64,000 nucleotides of DNA, taken from the NCBI RefSeq assembly GCF_015234135.1, contig NZ_JADGIK010000002.1, positions 186,001-250,000 on the forward strand. Reading direction: 5' to 3'. The DNA is from Faecalibacter rhinopitheci (GTDB lineage: Bacteria > Bacteroidota > Bacteroidia > Flavobacteriales > Weeksellaceae). A program made the position numbers and the translations under genes. This document shows, piece after piece, positions 45,201 through 52,975 of this stretch (within the stretch, counting starts at the first letter, position 1; each line of letters opens with the position of its first letter). The notes below the pieces were generated by a model. It did no database searches and was not told the origin of the DNA. It worked only from the letters and a program-made list of their open reading frames with translations.

Positions 45201-45338
45201 CAGCCGGAAACTACGCATCATTTCCAAATCAGTCAATACGCGGATTTCTTTCAACAATTAGGCTATACAATCAAAGAAAAATTGTTAGTTTATATTGATG
45301 AAGAACATGAAAAAATAAATATAGTTGCAGTCGATTAA
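42231..45338 (+). CDS. UvrD-type helicase with C-terminal RecB nuclease domain (AddA/RecB-like)
   Basis: A 1035-residue SF1A helicase-nuclease expected to process double-strand breaks for recombination. Walker A is NASAGAGKTYTLV (11-23), motif II YFIDEFQDTSTLQW, motif III GDAKQSIYRWRGGNP, motif V MTIHKSKGLEFPVVIVP, and motif VI LYVATTRAKEQLYL. The C-terminal PD-(D/E)XK nuclease is shown by RADRVVIDQDN...IIDYKTG and QISQYADFF (about 985-1025). Start is GTG 42231. An AddB-like partner, expected for AddAB, is not adjacent. The stop overlaps the uvrC start. Confidence 0.9.
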   Translation: MLQPGDFKIYNASAGAGKTYTLVKEYISLLLKDESVYRFENILAITFTNKAANEMKERIIETLEELADPAKLHDQYISTLASELAIDKNIIQERSRKILIAILHNYSKFSISTIDKFNLRLMKSFAQDLGLSMNFDVEMNTQEIIEESVDLLYSKIGEDEKLTETMIAIALDNMDDNKSWDIRKALSSDTVNISNDRNLEHLEQLRNVSLEEFVTYRKNIFNDVKDLKKGVQIIGQTFFELIKTNGISIDDLPGKSRGIAALFTKLNNYDGSSIILPTDGNKKDIIDGVYLDKVKNATAGQLFPEIKALYLQLQFINDKLILLSNIQKNISSISLINEVEKSLDSIKKESNVLLINEFNTRISKHLRDQPANFIYERIGSRYKHYFIDEFQDTSTLQWQNFDPLIENARAQSDTIMLVGDAKQSIYRWRGGNPAQMIGLIENREELNIKVQELETNWRSHKNIIQFNNELYSHISPQLNLEGFKKLYKDGNNQNSNHRKEGYVHIQFIENLERSKDPFKEQNLSYVLDYIHQCQENGFSLSDIAILVRSNAQGIALAKHLTENNIVVISNEALLLKNSYEIQLIEYLFKIAANSLDEQSKIRFLMVAYELELFTTDDLTITIEKGIKKKLDGFLKLTKEIGIDLSFVQDENLSLYDFTEKAIRSLRLQDKSPAYILTFLDVILEYASKNESDLNSFLDYWSTAKDKSSVKTPKGVDAVQIMTIHKSKGLEFPVVIVPFLDWQPKNNKIWIPLEKSEINPFSNFYLGINNDLKTIRDLDIRNAIDEEENLVQMDEINTLYVATTRAKEQLYLIAIKPKESSKTTSIANYLHSYTVSKGLLEDKIEVFGTPKRLSENIENKNDSSEIKLHSLDWNNKLTVNTNSEKTQQKLELTEFANAMHNVLAQIITGDEAEKIINLEHQRGNISNENLDRVKKGIEILLSNSLLVPYFAKGLKILNERDFIDANGEIFRADRVVIDQDNNCTIIDYKTGQPETTHHFQISQYADFFQQLGYTIKEKLLVYIDEEHEKINIVAVD

Positions 45339-47149
45339 TGAACGAGAACGTAAAATTAAAATTAGCCTCATTACCCGAAACTCCTGGTGTATACCAATAT
45401 TATAATAAAAACGGGGACCTGTTATACGTTGGAAAAGCCAAAAACTTAAAACGACGTGTAAATTCCTATTTTAATAAAACTCACGATTCTAAAAGGTTGC
45501 GCGTTTTAGTTTCTAATATTGCAAATATTGAAACTATTAATGTTAATACAGAATATGATGCTTTATTATTAGAAAATAATTTAATAAAAGAACATCAGCC
45601 CAGGTATAATATTTTATTAAAAGATGATAAAACATATCCGTGGATTTGTATTAAAAACGAACGCTTTCCGCGTATATTTTCTACTAGAAATATCATCAAA
45701 GATGGATCTGAATATTATGGCCCATACTCTAGTATAAAAATCATGAAGGTTTTGTTAGGTTTAATTAAAGAACTATATCAAGTTCGTACCTGCACCTATG
45801 ATTTGAGCGAAAAAAATATTGAAAATAACAAGTACAAAGTTTGCCTAGAATATCACATAGGAAATTGCCAGGGTCCATGCGAAGGATTGCAATCTGAAGA
45901 AGAGTATATGACTCAAATTAATGCAATTCGTAGTATTATAAAAGGAGAATTTACCGAAGCAAAAAATTATTTAGTTGATAAAATGTCCAATTTTGCAGCT
46001 AATTTAGAATTTGAAAAAGCACAAATCACAAAAGATAAGTTAGAAACTTTACAAAAATATCAGGCAAGAACTACTATTGTTTCTCCAACAATTAGTAATG
46101 TTGATGTATTTTCTATTTCATCGGATGAAGAATATGCGTACATCAATTTCATGAAGATTTACCATGGTGCCATAATCCAATCTCATACAGAAGAATGGAA
46201 AAAGAAATTGGATGAAACCGATGAAGATTTACTAGAAAAAGCTATTATTGATTTTTCTGAGCGATTCCAATTAGATTCCAAAGAAATTTATATTCCTTTT
46301 GATATAAGTTTAGAAATTCCGAATCGAAAAATCACTGTACCAAAAATTGGAGAAAAGAAACATATTATTGACTTATCGCTAAAAAATACACGAATTTTCC
46401 GTTTAGAACAACTTAAACAGACTAAAATTGTAGATCCTGATCGTCATACTAAACGTATAATGAATCAGATGAAAGCTGATCTTACTTTACCTGTAGAACC
46501 AAGACATATAGAAGGTTTTGACAATTCTAACATCCAAGGAACTAATCCTGTTTCTGCATGTGTTGTTTTTAAGGATGGAAAACCGAGCAAAAAAGATTAT
46601 CGTATTTTTAATGTTAAAACCGTAGAAGGTCCTAATGACTTTGCTACAATGGAAGAAGTTATTTACCGACGTTATTCTCGCGTATTAGCTGAAGGTGAAC
46701 CATTACCTCAACTTATTTTAATTGATGGCGGTAAAGGGCAACTTAGCTCTGCTGTAAAATCATTGGATAAATTAGGTCTTAGAGGTAAAATATCTATTAT
46801 TGGAATAGCAAAACGCTTAGAAGAAATCTATTATCCTAATGATCCTTATCCTTTGTATTTAGATAAAACTTCAGAAACTTTGAAAGTTTTACAACATGTG
46901 CGAGACGAATCGCACCGTTTCGGAATCACACAACATAGAAATCGAAGAAGTAATAATACATTTAAGTCAGAATTAGATGATATTCCGGGTATAGGCCCAC
47001 AAACAATTAAAGAATTATTAACAATTTTTAAGTCAGTACAAAAAATAAAATCTGCATCTTTGGAAGAACTAACTAATGTTGTAGGAAAATCTAGAGCAGA
47101 AAAAATAAAAGTGTATTTTTCCAATGAAAACAATGCCAATATTGGATAG
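45338..47149 (+). CDS. uvrC: Excinuclease ABC subunit C
   Basis: Makes both incisions in nucleotide excision repair with UvrA and UvrB. It has 603 residues: GIY-YIG domain (PETPGVYQYYNKNGDLLYVGKAKNL, about 9-33), central UVR domain (about 200-235), RNase H-like nuclease domain with EGFDNSNIQGTNPVSACVVFKDG and LILIDGGKGQLSSA, and a C-terminal helix-hairpin-helix pair (DDIPGIGPQTIKELL). The start codon overlaps the helicase-nuclease stop by one base (TAATG arrangement), so two DNA-repair genes are coupled. Confidence 0.98.
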   Translation: MNENVKLKLASLPETPGVYQYYNKNGDLLYVGKAKNLKRRVNSYFNKTHDSKRLRVLVSNIANIETINVNTEYDALLLENNLIKEHQPRYNILLKDDKTYPWICIKNERFPRIFSTRNIIKDGSEYYGPYSSIKIMKVLLGLIKELYQVRTCTYDLSEKNIENNKYKVCLEYHIGNCQGPCEGLQSEEEYMTQINAIRSIIKGEFTEAKNYLVDKMSNFAANLEFEKAQITKDKLETLQKYQARTTIVSPTISNVDVFSISSDEEYAYINFMKIYHGAIIQSHTEEWKKKLDETDEDLLEKAIIDFSERFQLDSKEIYIPFDISLEIPNRKITVPKIGEKKHIIDLSLKNTRIFRLEQLKQTKIVDPDRHTKRIMNQMKADLTLPVEPRHIEGFDNSNIQGTNPVSACVVFKDGKPSKKDYRIFNVKTVEGPNDFATMEEVIYRRYSRVLAEGEPLPQLILIDGGKGQLSSAVKSLDKLGLRGKISIIGIAKRLEEIYYPNDPYPLYLDKTSETLKVLQHVRDESHRFGITQHRNRRSNNTFKSELDDIPGIGPQTIKELLTIFKSVQKIKSASLEELTNVVGKSRAEKIKVYFSNENNANIG

Positions 47150-47567
47150 AGATTTAACATCACTATTAAATAATCCTAAACTTCAAACTATATTAGCTAT
47201 TGTACCTTTAGCTATATTTTTATTAGCTATACTAAGCTATTTTGTAATATTCTTTTCCTTATTTGGTACTTTAGATTCTCAGTTAGGGCATGAAGGAGCT
47301 TCCAAATCCATGCTAACATCTTTATTAGGAAATTTAATCATATTTATATTTTTAGTTTTTTTAGGATTTTTCACAGGAGTTATATCTTTTGTTTATTACG
47401 TAGTACATGCCGTAAAAAACCCTAATCTTATAGAAAGCGAAGATCGATTATTATGGATCCTTGCAATTATATTAGGCAATGGTATTGGAGTGTTTATATA
47501 TTGGATATATCAAATTAAAAAGAAAGATCCTAGACCATTGATTGATTTATATGATCAGGAATTATAA
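47124..47567 (+). CDS. Small membrane protein, unknown function
   Basis: A 147-residue protein with three predicted membrane segments (about 18-45, 65-92, 108-128), the last followed by a short basic and acidic tail. It starts within the last 26 bases of uvrC (ATG 47124, alternative ATG three codons on), so it is co-translated with uvrC. The C-terminal third (DRLLWILAIILGNGIGVFIYWIYQIKK) resembles phospholipase-D-type N-terminal membrane hairpins (PLDc_N). No function can be assigned. Confidence 0.75.
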   Translation: MKTMPILDRDLTSLLNNPKLQTILAIVPLAIFLLAILSYFVIFFSLFGTLDSQLGHEGASKSMLTSLLGNLIIFIFLVFLGFFTGVISFVYYVVHAVKNPNLIESEDRLLWILAIILGNGIGVFIYWIYQIKKKDPRPLIDLYDQEL

Positions 47568-47572
47568 TATTT

Positions 47573-47602
47573 AACTGTTCACTTTTAGTGAGCAGTTTTT
47601 TT
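47573..47602 (+). terminator. Terminator of the uvrC operon
   Basis: AACTGTTCAC/GTGAGCAGTT stem with one T-G pair, TTTTA loop, T-run. Confidence 0.8.
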
Positions 47603-47605
47603 ATA

Positions 47606-47697
47606 CAAAAAAAAAGATCTCTGTAGTAGAGATCTTTAAAATTCATAATTAGTGTTAATTCCTCTTAGAAAAATGAGCAATGTATTTAACAAATATA
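47606..47697 (-). ncRNA. Candidate small RNA with own promoter and terminator
   Basis: On the minus strand TATATTTG (47690-47697) is followed about 50 bases later by a strong intrinsic terminator (AAAGATCTCT/AGAGATCTTT, 47613-47637, then T-run). No protein gene on that strand ends here: gcvT has its own terminator at 47848-47871. A transcript of about 75 bases would result. No -33 block is evident and no known RNA family was recognised. Confidence 0.3.
47613..47637 (-). terminator. Orphan minus-strand terminator
   Basis: Ten-bp stem, GTAGT loop, A9 on the plus strand before the stem gives a T-run on the minus strand. The rest of 47640-47847 is AT-rich without a gene. Confidence 0.65.
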
Positions 47698-47847
47698 ACA
47701 GAGTTATTGATATAATTAAAATAAATGAATATAAAAATCCTTATTATTTTATCAATTTAGTATTTATATAAAATATTGAGTGAAAATTTATTAATTTAAC
47801 AATATGTTAAGTAAATATTAACAATCATTCATTTTTGATATAAAAAA

Positions 47848-47871
47848 ATCCTACTTCTGAAGAAGTAGGAT
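47848..47871 (-). terminator. gcvT terminator
   Basis: ATCCTACTTC/GAAGTAGGAT stem, TGAA loop, T-run on the minus strand; 21 bases past the stop codon. Confidence 0.85.
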
Positions 47872-47892
47872 GAAGTATTATATTAAATATAA

Positions 47893-48969
47893 TTATACGA
47901 AAGGCGTTTTTACGACTTCTGCTAAAATATTTTTGTCTCGAATCTGAATTCTAATATTAGTCCCTACTTTCGCAAAATCAATATGCACGTAAGCTAATCC
48001 TATTCCTTGCTTTAACATTGGAGATTGTGTTCCTGATGTTACAATCCCTATTGTGTTCTCATTGTCATCAACAACTTTATAATCGTGTCTTGGAATTCCA
48101 CGTTCAATCATTTTAAAACCAACTAATTTCTTCTCTATACCTGCCTCTTTTTGAGCTTTTAGAATATCTGAAGAAATAAATCCTGTGTCTAATTTAGTTA
48201 CCCATCCTAACCCCGCTTCTAGTGGTGTAGTTTCATCATTAATATCATTTCCATATAAACAGTAACCTTTCTCTAATCGTAATGTATCGCGAGCTGCTAA
48301 TCCACATGGTTCTATTCCGAAATCTTTACCAGCTTCCATTACTTTATCCCACATTTCATTGGCTTGCTCATTAGCGAAATAAATTTCAAAACCTCCAGAA
48401 CCAGTATATCCTGTTGCAGAAATTATAACATTTGCCATACCAGCAAATGTACCTACCACAAAATGATAAAAAGGAATTTCCGCTAAATTGATATCTGTTA
48501 ATGATTGCATTGCTTCAATGGCTTTAGGACCTTGAATTGCTAATAAAGACATATCGTCTGATTTGTTAGTCAATTCTACTCCAAAAGAATTTTGTTTATT
48601 CATCCATTCCCAATCCTTCTCAATATTAGATGCATTAACAACAGCTAACCACTCGTTTTCAGCTAACTTATAAATAATTAAATCATCCACAATACCACCT
48701 TTTTCATTAGGCATTGCATTATATTGTGCTTGTCCGACAGTTACTTTAGTTACATCATTACTCAAAATATATTGTAAGAAATCTGTAGCTTTTTCTCCTT
48801 TCACAAAAAATTGCCCCATATGAGACACATCGAATACTCCAACCTTTTCACGAACTACAAAATGCTCTTGGTTTACACCTGTGTATTGTACTGGCATTTC
48901 ATATCCAGCAAAAGGAACCATCTTAGCACCTAAATCTTTATGCTTTTGGTTTAATGTTGTAATTTTCAT
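47893..48969 (-). CDS. gcvT: Aminomethyltransferase (glycine cleavage system T protein)
   Basis: Transfers the methylene unit of the H-protein-bound aminomethyl group to tetrahydrofolate, releasing ammonia. It has 358 residues: [18 protein letters not shown] (14-31), FDVSHMGQF with the catalytic-region Asp, [12 protein letters not shown] and the C-terminal barrel with GIGLAYV. gcvH and gcvP are not in the window. It is a single gene; TATTTTTG on the minus strand at 48998-49005 is the probable -7 box. Confidence 0.97.
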   Translation of the reverse strand: MKITTLNQKHKDLGAKMVPFAGYEMPVQYTGVNQEHFVVREKVGVFDVSHMGQFFVKGEKATDFLQYILSNDVTKVTVGQAQYNAMPNEKGGIVDDLIIYKLAENEWLAVVNASNIEKDWEWMNKQNSFGVELTNKSDDMSLLAIQGPKAIEAMQSLTDINLAEIPFYHFVVGTFAGMANVIISATGYTGSGGFEIYFANEQANEMWDKVMEAGKDFGIEPCGLAARDTLRLEKGYCLYGNDINDETTPLEAGLGWVTKLDTGFISSDILKAQKEAGIEKKLVGFKMIERGIPRHDYKVVDDNENTIGIVTSGTQSPMLKQGIGLAYVHIDFAKVGTNIRIQIRDKNILAEVVKTPFV

Positions 48970-48997
48970 GATTGTTTGCTTTGTTTATTATTTGTTT

Positions 48998-49005
48998 CAA
49001 AAATA
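48998..49005 (-). promoter_or_regulatory. Probable gcvT -7 box
   Basis: TATTTTTG on the minus strand, 29 bases before the gcvT ATG. Confidence 0.4.
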
Positions 49006-49044
49006 GGAAATTTTATTTTCAAAAAGCACAACGCACATGTTGTA

Positions 49045-49407
49045 TTATCTGATTTTGTGTACGATCTTTAAATTTCCTGATGTTGCTTTATATGGATTAA
49101 AACTCATTCTTGATACACCATGCGTAAACTTGTATTTGAATTTTTGACTAATGTTTCCAGAAAGTTTTACTGTATTACATGAATCACAGGGTTTAATAAT
49201 TATAGTATCGTTTACGTTACCCTTCAAGCGTAATATTTGATAAGAATATTGTTTATTTTTTTTTGCTGAAATAGAGTTATTAACAATTGCATCAAAATCT
49301 GTGATAAAAAACACATCACGCCCCTGGTTGCTTCCTATAATAATTGCAGCACCTAGTCCAATTAATAGCAGTATTATTGTAACTGTTAATCCCTTTTTAA
49401 AATCCAT
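49045..49407 (-). CDS. Small membrane-anchored protein, unknown function
   Basis: A 120-residue protein with one N-terminal membrane anchor (about 7-25, VTIILLLIGLGAAIIIG) and a polar exported domain with a CDSC motif (IIIKPCDSCNTVKLSG, about 70-85), possibly a metal or disulfide site. No family recognised. It is divergent from the C92-type lipoprotein gene. Confidence 0.65.
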   Translation of the reverse strand: MDFKKGLTVTIILLLIGLGAAIIIGSNQGRDVFFITDFDAIVNNSISAKKNKQYSYQILRLKGNVNDTIIIKPCDSCNTVKLSGNISQKFKYKFTHGVSRMSFNPYKATSGNLKIVHKIR

Positions 49408-49452
49408 AAACTATACCTTTATAATAGAGTTTAAAAATACAAATAATAACGA

Positions 49453-50139
49453 ATGAAAAAAATTATAAATAATGTTCTTCTACTAATAGGTTTATTTACA
49501 CTCTTTTGCTTCACAAGTTGCGTGTCAAAAAACGTAACAATTAAGCAGAATGATAAAGTTATATCTATCACAGATTTAAAAAATGGAGATCTGATCTTTA
49601 TACGTTCTAGAGAAGAAAATTTATCTGGCGCTATAAATAGAGTTACCCAAATTTCTAAGCAAAGAAATTATGATCATGTCGGATTAGTTGAAAAAAATTA
49701 CGATTCCATCTTTATACTTCACTCCGCCCCAGAAGGCGGATCTCAACGAGAATCCATAAGGACATTATATTTATCAGCCACACAAAATAAACGTTATATA
49801 GATGTTTATCGTCTTAAAAATGAATTTTCATATAGTATTCCAGATGCTATTATAAATGCAAAATTGATGGTAGGAAAACCATATAACTGGACATATATTT
49901 TAAATAATGAATCCTTTTATTGTTCAGATTTTATAGAAAGAGCCTTTCGAGGAAATTCAATTTTCCAACATATACCAATGAATTTTACAAATATTAACAC
50001 GGGTCAATTTGATTCGTTTTGGATTGAATTCTATCAGAAATTGAATTTAGAAATACCACAGAATCAACCAGGCACAAACCCTAATCAATTAGCAGAATCA
50101 GAAAAAATAGTCCAAATTGGAACATTATATATAAACTAA
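49453..50139 (+). CDS. YiiX-like (peptidase C92 / permuted NlpC-P60) lipoprotein
   Basis: A 228-residue predicted lipoprotein (lipobox CFTSC, Cys23). The permuted papain-like core is visible: LKNGDLIFIRS (42-52), the His in NYDHVGLVE (His75, followed by Glu80), and the Cys in ESFYCSDFIERAF (Cys157). This is the order of YiiX/G6R-type hydrolases, thought to cleave amide or ester bonds in the cell wall or in lipids. The substrate is unknown. It lies next to a short two-TM protein gene. Confidence 0.8.
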   Translation: MKKIINNVLLLIGLFTLFCFTSCVSKNVTIKQNDKVISITDLKNGDLIFIRSREENLSGAINRVTQISKQRNYDHVGLVEKNYDSIFILHSAPEGGSQRESIRTLYLSATQNKRYIDVYRLKNEFSYSIPDAIINAKLMVGKPYNWTYILNNESFYCSDFIERAFRGNSIFQHIPMNFTNINTGQFDSFWIEFYQKLNLEIPQNQPGTNPNQLAESEKIVQIGTLYIN

Positions 50140-50163
50140 ATGTAGAAAGCTTATCTTTGTCTC

Positions 50164-50349
50164 ATGAAACAAAACTTATTATTAACAGGTCTTTTCTTTA
50201 TCGTTTTGTTTGGTATGAAATATATTTTTGACAAAAGTGATGTAAAAACTATGTTAGTTTATTCTATTACTGGAGCAATTATCTTTTTTGCATATCGCAC
50301 ATTCGTACGACCAAGATTTACAAGAAATAAAAACGATCAAGAAAATTAA
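50164..50349 (+). CDS. Short two-helix membrane protein
   Basis: A 61-residue protein with two membrane segments (about 5-20 and 29-46) and a basic tail ending RNKNDQEN. A TATCTTTG box at 50152-50159 lies only 4 bases before the ATG, so a leaderless mRNA is possible. The last seven or so codons are one arm of a palindromic terminator, so the tail may be dictated by the hairpin. No function known. Confidence 0.6.
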   Translation: MKQNLLLTGLFFIVLFGMKYIFDKSDVKTMLVYSITGAIIFFAYRTFVRPRFTRNKNDQEN

Positions 50350-50366
50350 TTTTCTTGATCGTTTTT
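50329..50366. terminator. Bidirectional terminator that codes for two C-termini
   Basis: Perfect 38-bp palindrome. Each arm encodes KNDQEN on its own strand; the plus-strand stop is TAA 50347-50349 and the minus-strand stop is the complement of 50346-50348, both in the loop centre. Poly-A and poly-T ends complete terminators in both directions. Confidence 0.92.
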
Positions 50367-50813
50367 TATAGCATTCAATGCCTTGTCAATATGTATTTGT
50401 GCTGCATTAGAACGTATATGTTCTATTAACTTTCCTTTTTTATTAAACACAAACGTTTCTCGTGGTGTTAATAAACCAAACGTTTTTTTGATTCCTAATT
50501 TCTTAGTTAATTCTGCTTTACGATCTGATAATATAGGATAATTCAAATTATTTTTAACAGCAAATTTTTCATGAGAATTAATAGATTGCCCATTGATACC
50601 CAAGACAATTGCATCTAATGCTTGAAACTCTTGGTTTATATCTCTAAATTGACAAGCTTCTTTAGTACATGTTGGCGTAAAATCCATTGGATAAAAGAAT
50701 AGTACAAAATATTTTTTATATAAAAATTCATCTGAATTAAACCAGTTCCCTTTATGATCTTCCAAAGAAAATGTAGGAATATGATCACCGATTGTAAATT
50801 TATTCTCCTTCAT
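50346..50813 (-). CDS. bcp: Thioredoxin-dependent peroxiredoxin (Bcp/PrxQ type)
   Basis: Reduces hydrogen peroxide and organic hydroperoxides. It has 155 residues with the peroxidatic motif DFTPTCTKEAC: Cys49 attacks peroxide and Cys54, five residues on, can resolve, as in E. coli Bcp. Lies downstream of the PTPS-family gene, overlapping it by 14 bases. The C-terminal KNDQEN is encoded by the terminator palindrome. Confidence 0.92.
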   Translation of the reverse strand: MKENKFTIGDHIPTFSLEDHKGNWFNSDEFLYKKYFVLFFYPMDFTPTCTKEACQFRDINQEFQALDAIVLGINGQSINSHEKFAVKNNLNYPILSDRKAELTKKLGIKKTFGLLTPRETFVFNKKGKLIEHIRSNAAQIHIDKALNAIKNDQEN

Positions 50814-51210
50814 ATATTACATAGTTTCTAGGCGTTTCGTACAAGGTTATTTTTAATTCTAAATTTTGAGCTAATTTCAATCTAATTCTATTCCAAATGA
50901 CAATCACAATGTTTTCTGCAGTTGGATTTAAATTTTTAAAATCATCAACTTCAATATTTAGATTTTTGTGGTCTAGATATTCTTCAACTTCCTCTTCAAT
51001 AATTTTTCGTAGAACATCTAAATTCATTACAAATCCCGTCTCTGGATCAATCTCCCCTTTTACACTTACAATTAATTCGTAATTATGTCCATGGTAATGA
51101 GGATTGGAGCATTTTCCAAAAATTTCCTTATTTTTCTCCTCAGTCCAATTCGGATTATATAAACGGTGTGCAGCATTAAAATGTGCCTTTCGATTGATGG
51201 TAACTTTCAT
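50800..51210 (-). CDS. 6-pyruvoyltetrahydropterin synthase / QueD family protein
   Basis: A 136-residue T-fold enzyme acting on 7,8-dihydroneopterin triphosphate. Zinc ligands are His15 (FNAAHRL), His40 and His42 (HGHNY); the catalytic Cys is Cys34. The Cys-to-HGH spacing is C-x5-HGH, as in eukaryotic-type PTPS, not the C-x3-HGH of E. coli QueD as I recall it. So either tetrahydropterin or queuosine-type chemistry is possible. It lies 14 bases downstream of idi and overlaps bcp. Confidence 0.88.
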   Translation of the reverse strand: MKVTINRKAHFNAAHRLYNPNWTEEKNKEIFGKCSNPHYHGHNYELIVSVKGEIDPETGFVMNLDVLRKIIEEEVEEYLDHKNLNIEVDDFKNLNPTAENIVIVIWNRIRLKLAQNLELKITLYETPRNYVIYEGE

Positions 51211-51224
51211 TGTTTCTTATCAGT

Positions 51225-51740
51225 TTATGCTTCTATATGAGAAATATATTGGTCGAATATAATCTTGAACCAAGCTGTATAATTGTGTGGATTTTTTTCG
51301 ATATCTTTTTTTAAATCATCCATTTCCACCCAACGATACGCCATTACTTCATGTTTATTAAGAATAGGTTCCTCATCGTAAATACCTATAAAAACATGGT
51401 CTAATTCATGTTCTGTAAGACCATTATCTAGATTAGCTTTATAGATGAAATGAAATTTATGGAATAATTCGCAATTAAAACCCATCTCTTCTTGTAAACG
51501 TCGATGAGCAGCGTCCAAATAAGTTTCATTTTCTCTCGGATGACTACAACATGTATTGGTCCATAAAGTTGGTGAATGATATTTTGTAGCGGCTCTTTGT
51601 TGCAACATTAACTCACCTTTTGAATTAAATACGAAAACTGAAAAAGCGCGATGCAGTAACCCCGCAACATGTGCTTGTTGTTTTTCCATTAAACCCAACT
51701 CCTGATCCTGATGATCTACTAACACTACAAATTCTTCCAT
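51225..51740 (-). CDS. idi: Isopentenyl-diphosphate delta-isomerase, type I
   Basis: Interconverts IPP and DMAPP for isoprenoid synthesis (menaquinone, undecaprenyl phosphate, carotenoids). It has 171 residues with the Nudix-like fold: TNTCCSHPREN with catalytic Cys64/65 region and metal-binding His, AAHRRLQEEMGF Nudix-type helix, and WVEMDDL. Flavobacteriia generally make IPP by the mevalonate route, where this enzyme is essential. It probably forms an operon with the downstream PTPS-family and bcp genes. Confidence 0.96.
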   Translation of the reverse strand: MEEFVVLVDHQDQELGLMEKQQAHVAGLLHRAFSVFVFNSKGELMLQQRAATKYHSPTLWTNTCCSHPRENETYLDAAHRRLQEEMGFNCELFHKFHFIYKANLDNGLTEHELDHVFIGIYDEEPILNKHEVMAYRWVEMDDLKKDIEKNPHNYTAWFKIIFDQYISHIEA

Positions 51741-51768
51741 AAAACAAAAATACTTTCTTTATTGATTA

Positions 51769-52482
51769 TTAAAAAATAAGTTCAATTTGTTTGTGCATAA
51801 ATTCATATTCTTTACCCTTAAAATCCACTACAAGATTTCCATTAGAAGCTACATATAAAATTTTCCCTTCACAAATTTTTTCTTCTATTCTAAAATTTAC
51901 TAACTGATTTTTTTTATATAAATACTTATTGTAAAAATCACTAATTAAAGTGAATGATTTATTTTCAATTAAATTAAATTCATTTTTGAAACCATCTATC
52001 AAATCTGCCAAAATCGCCAAAATGTCATACTGAATGTCAGTTTCTTTTTGTAATGATGAAGCCTTTGGCAAATGATTAAAATCAGTTTGATTAATATTTA
52101 TACCAATTCCAATTATTGTATGCATAGTTTTATTAGACTTATAATTTTCTATTAATACACCACATACTTTTTTGTCATTTAGGATAATGTCATTTGGCCA
52201 TTTTATGAACCATTTTCCATGTATAGAGGATAATACTTTATATATACATCCTGCTACCCACTGATTCAGAACAATTAAATCTTTATAATCTAAATCACTT
52301 TTTATCAATAAACTAAAGGTTAAATTTTCATTTGGATTTGTTTGCCATACATTCCCAGCATATCCTTTTCCTTTTGTCTGATTATATGCATGTATGACAG
52401 TCCAAGAATTGGCACCTTTTTTGGATAAATCTAGCAAATAATCATTCGTACTTGGAAGTGTATCAAATGTAATAATATTCAT
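51769..52482 (-). CDS. birA: Biotin--[acetyl-CoA-carboxylase] ligase
   Basis: Attaches biotin to carboxyl-carrier proteins. It has 237 residues without the N-terminal helix-turn-helix repressor domain of E. coli BirA, so it is a group I ligase. The signature appears as TKGKGYAGNVWQTNPNENLTFSLL, followed by KWPNDIILNDKKVCGVLIEN and GIGININQ. It is divergent from rsfS, an order often seen in Flavobacteriia. Confidence 0.95.
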   Translation of the reverse strand: MNIITFDTLPSTNDYLLDLSKKGANSWTVIHAYNQTKGKGYAGNVWQTNPNENLTFSLLIKSDLDYKDLIVLNQWVAGCIYKVLSSIHGKWFIKWPNDIILNDKKVCGVLIENYKSNKTMHTIIGIGININQTDFNHLPKASSLQKETDIQYDILAILADLIDGFKNEFNLIENKSFTLISDFYNKYLYKKNQLVNFRIEEKICEGKILYVASNGNLVVDFKGKEYEFMHKQIELIF

Positions 52483-52552
52483 TTTTAATTCGAATTGAAC
52501 AGATAAGTGGTTAAAGTTATTTTAAAATCTTTAGTATTTTACTAATTATAAC

Positions 52553-52560
52553 TAAATTTG
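52553..52560 (+). promoter_or_regulatory. Probable rsfS-ftsH -7 box
   Basis: TAAATTTG, 21 bases before the rsfS ATG; no clear -33 block. Confidence 0.45.
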
Positions 52561-52581
52561 CCGTTTATATAAATAAATTAG

Positions 52582-52950
52582 ATGATAGATTCACAATATA
52601 CAAAAGACTTATTAGATAGCATTGTTGATGGAATAACAAATGTTAAAGGAGAAGATATTACAATTTTAGATTTACGCGAAGTTGAAAATGCGTTTTGTCA
52701 ATATTTTGTAATCTGCAACGGTAAGTCAAATACACAAGTAAGCGCAATCGCAGCGTCTGTAGAACGTTTAGTTAAAACAGAAATGCACGAAAGACCTTAT
52801 CATGTAGAGGGAACTCAAAACAAACATTGGATTTTAATGGATTACACTAACGTAATTGTTCATATCTTTCAGAATGAACACAGAGAATTCTATGACATCG
52901 AAGGCCTTTGGGGAGATGCGATAGAAACTCGCATAGAAATGAATTATTAA
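52582..52950 (+). CDS. rsfS: Ribosomal silencing factor RsfS
   Basis: A 122-residue DUF143 protein that binds ribosomal protein L14 and blocks subunit joining when nutrients are scarce. Motifs include ITILDLREVENAFCQYFVICNGKSNTQ, the ERPYHVEG segment and DYTNVIVHIFQNEHREFYDIEGLWGDA. It lies 25 bases upstream of ftsH and is probably co-transcribed with it. Confidence 0.96.
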   Translation: MIDSQYTKDLLDSIVDGITNVKGEDITILDLREVENAFCQYFVICNGKSNTQVSAIAASVERLVKTEMHERPYHVEGTQNKHWILMDYTNVIVHIFQNEHREFYDIEGLWGDAIETRIEMNY

Positions 52951-52975
52951 TAGATCTTAACGAAACCAAAAAAAA

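Noticed and set aside
48970-49044. Possible glycine riboswitch upstream of gcvT
   Set aside because: The leader is only about 30-70 bases, AT-rich and without the paired G-rich aptamer elements.
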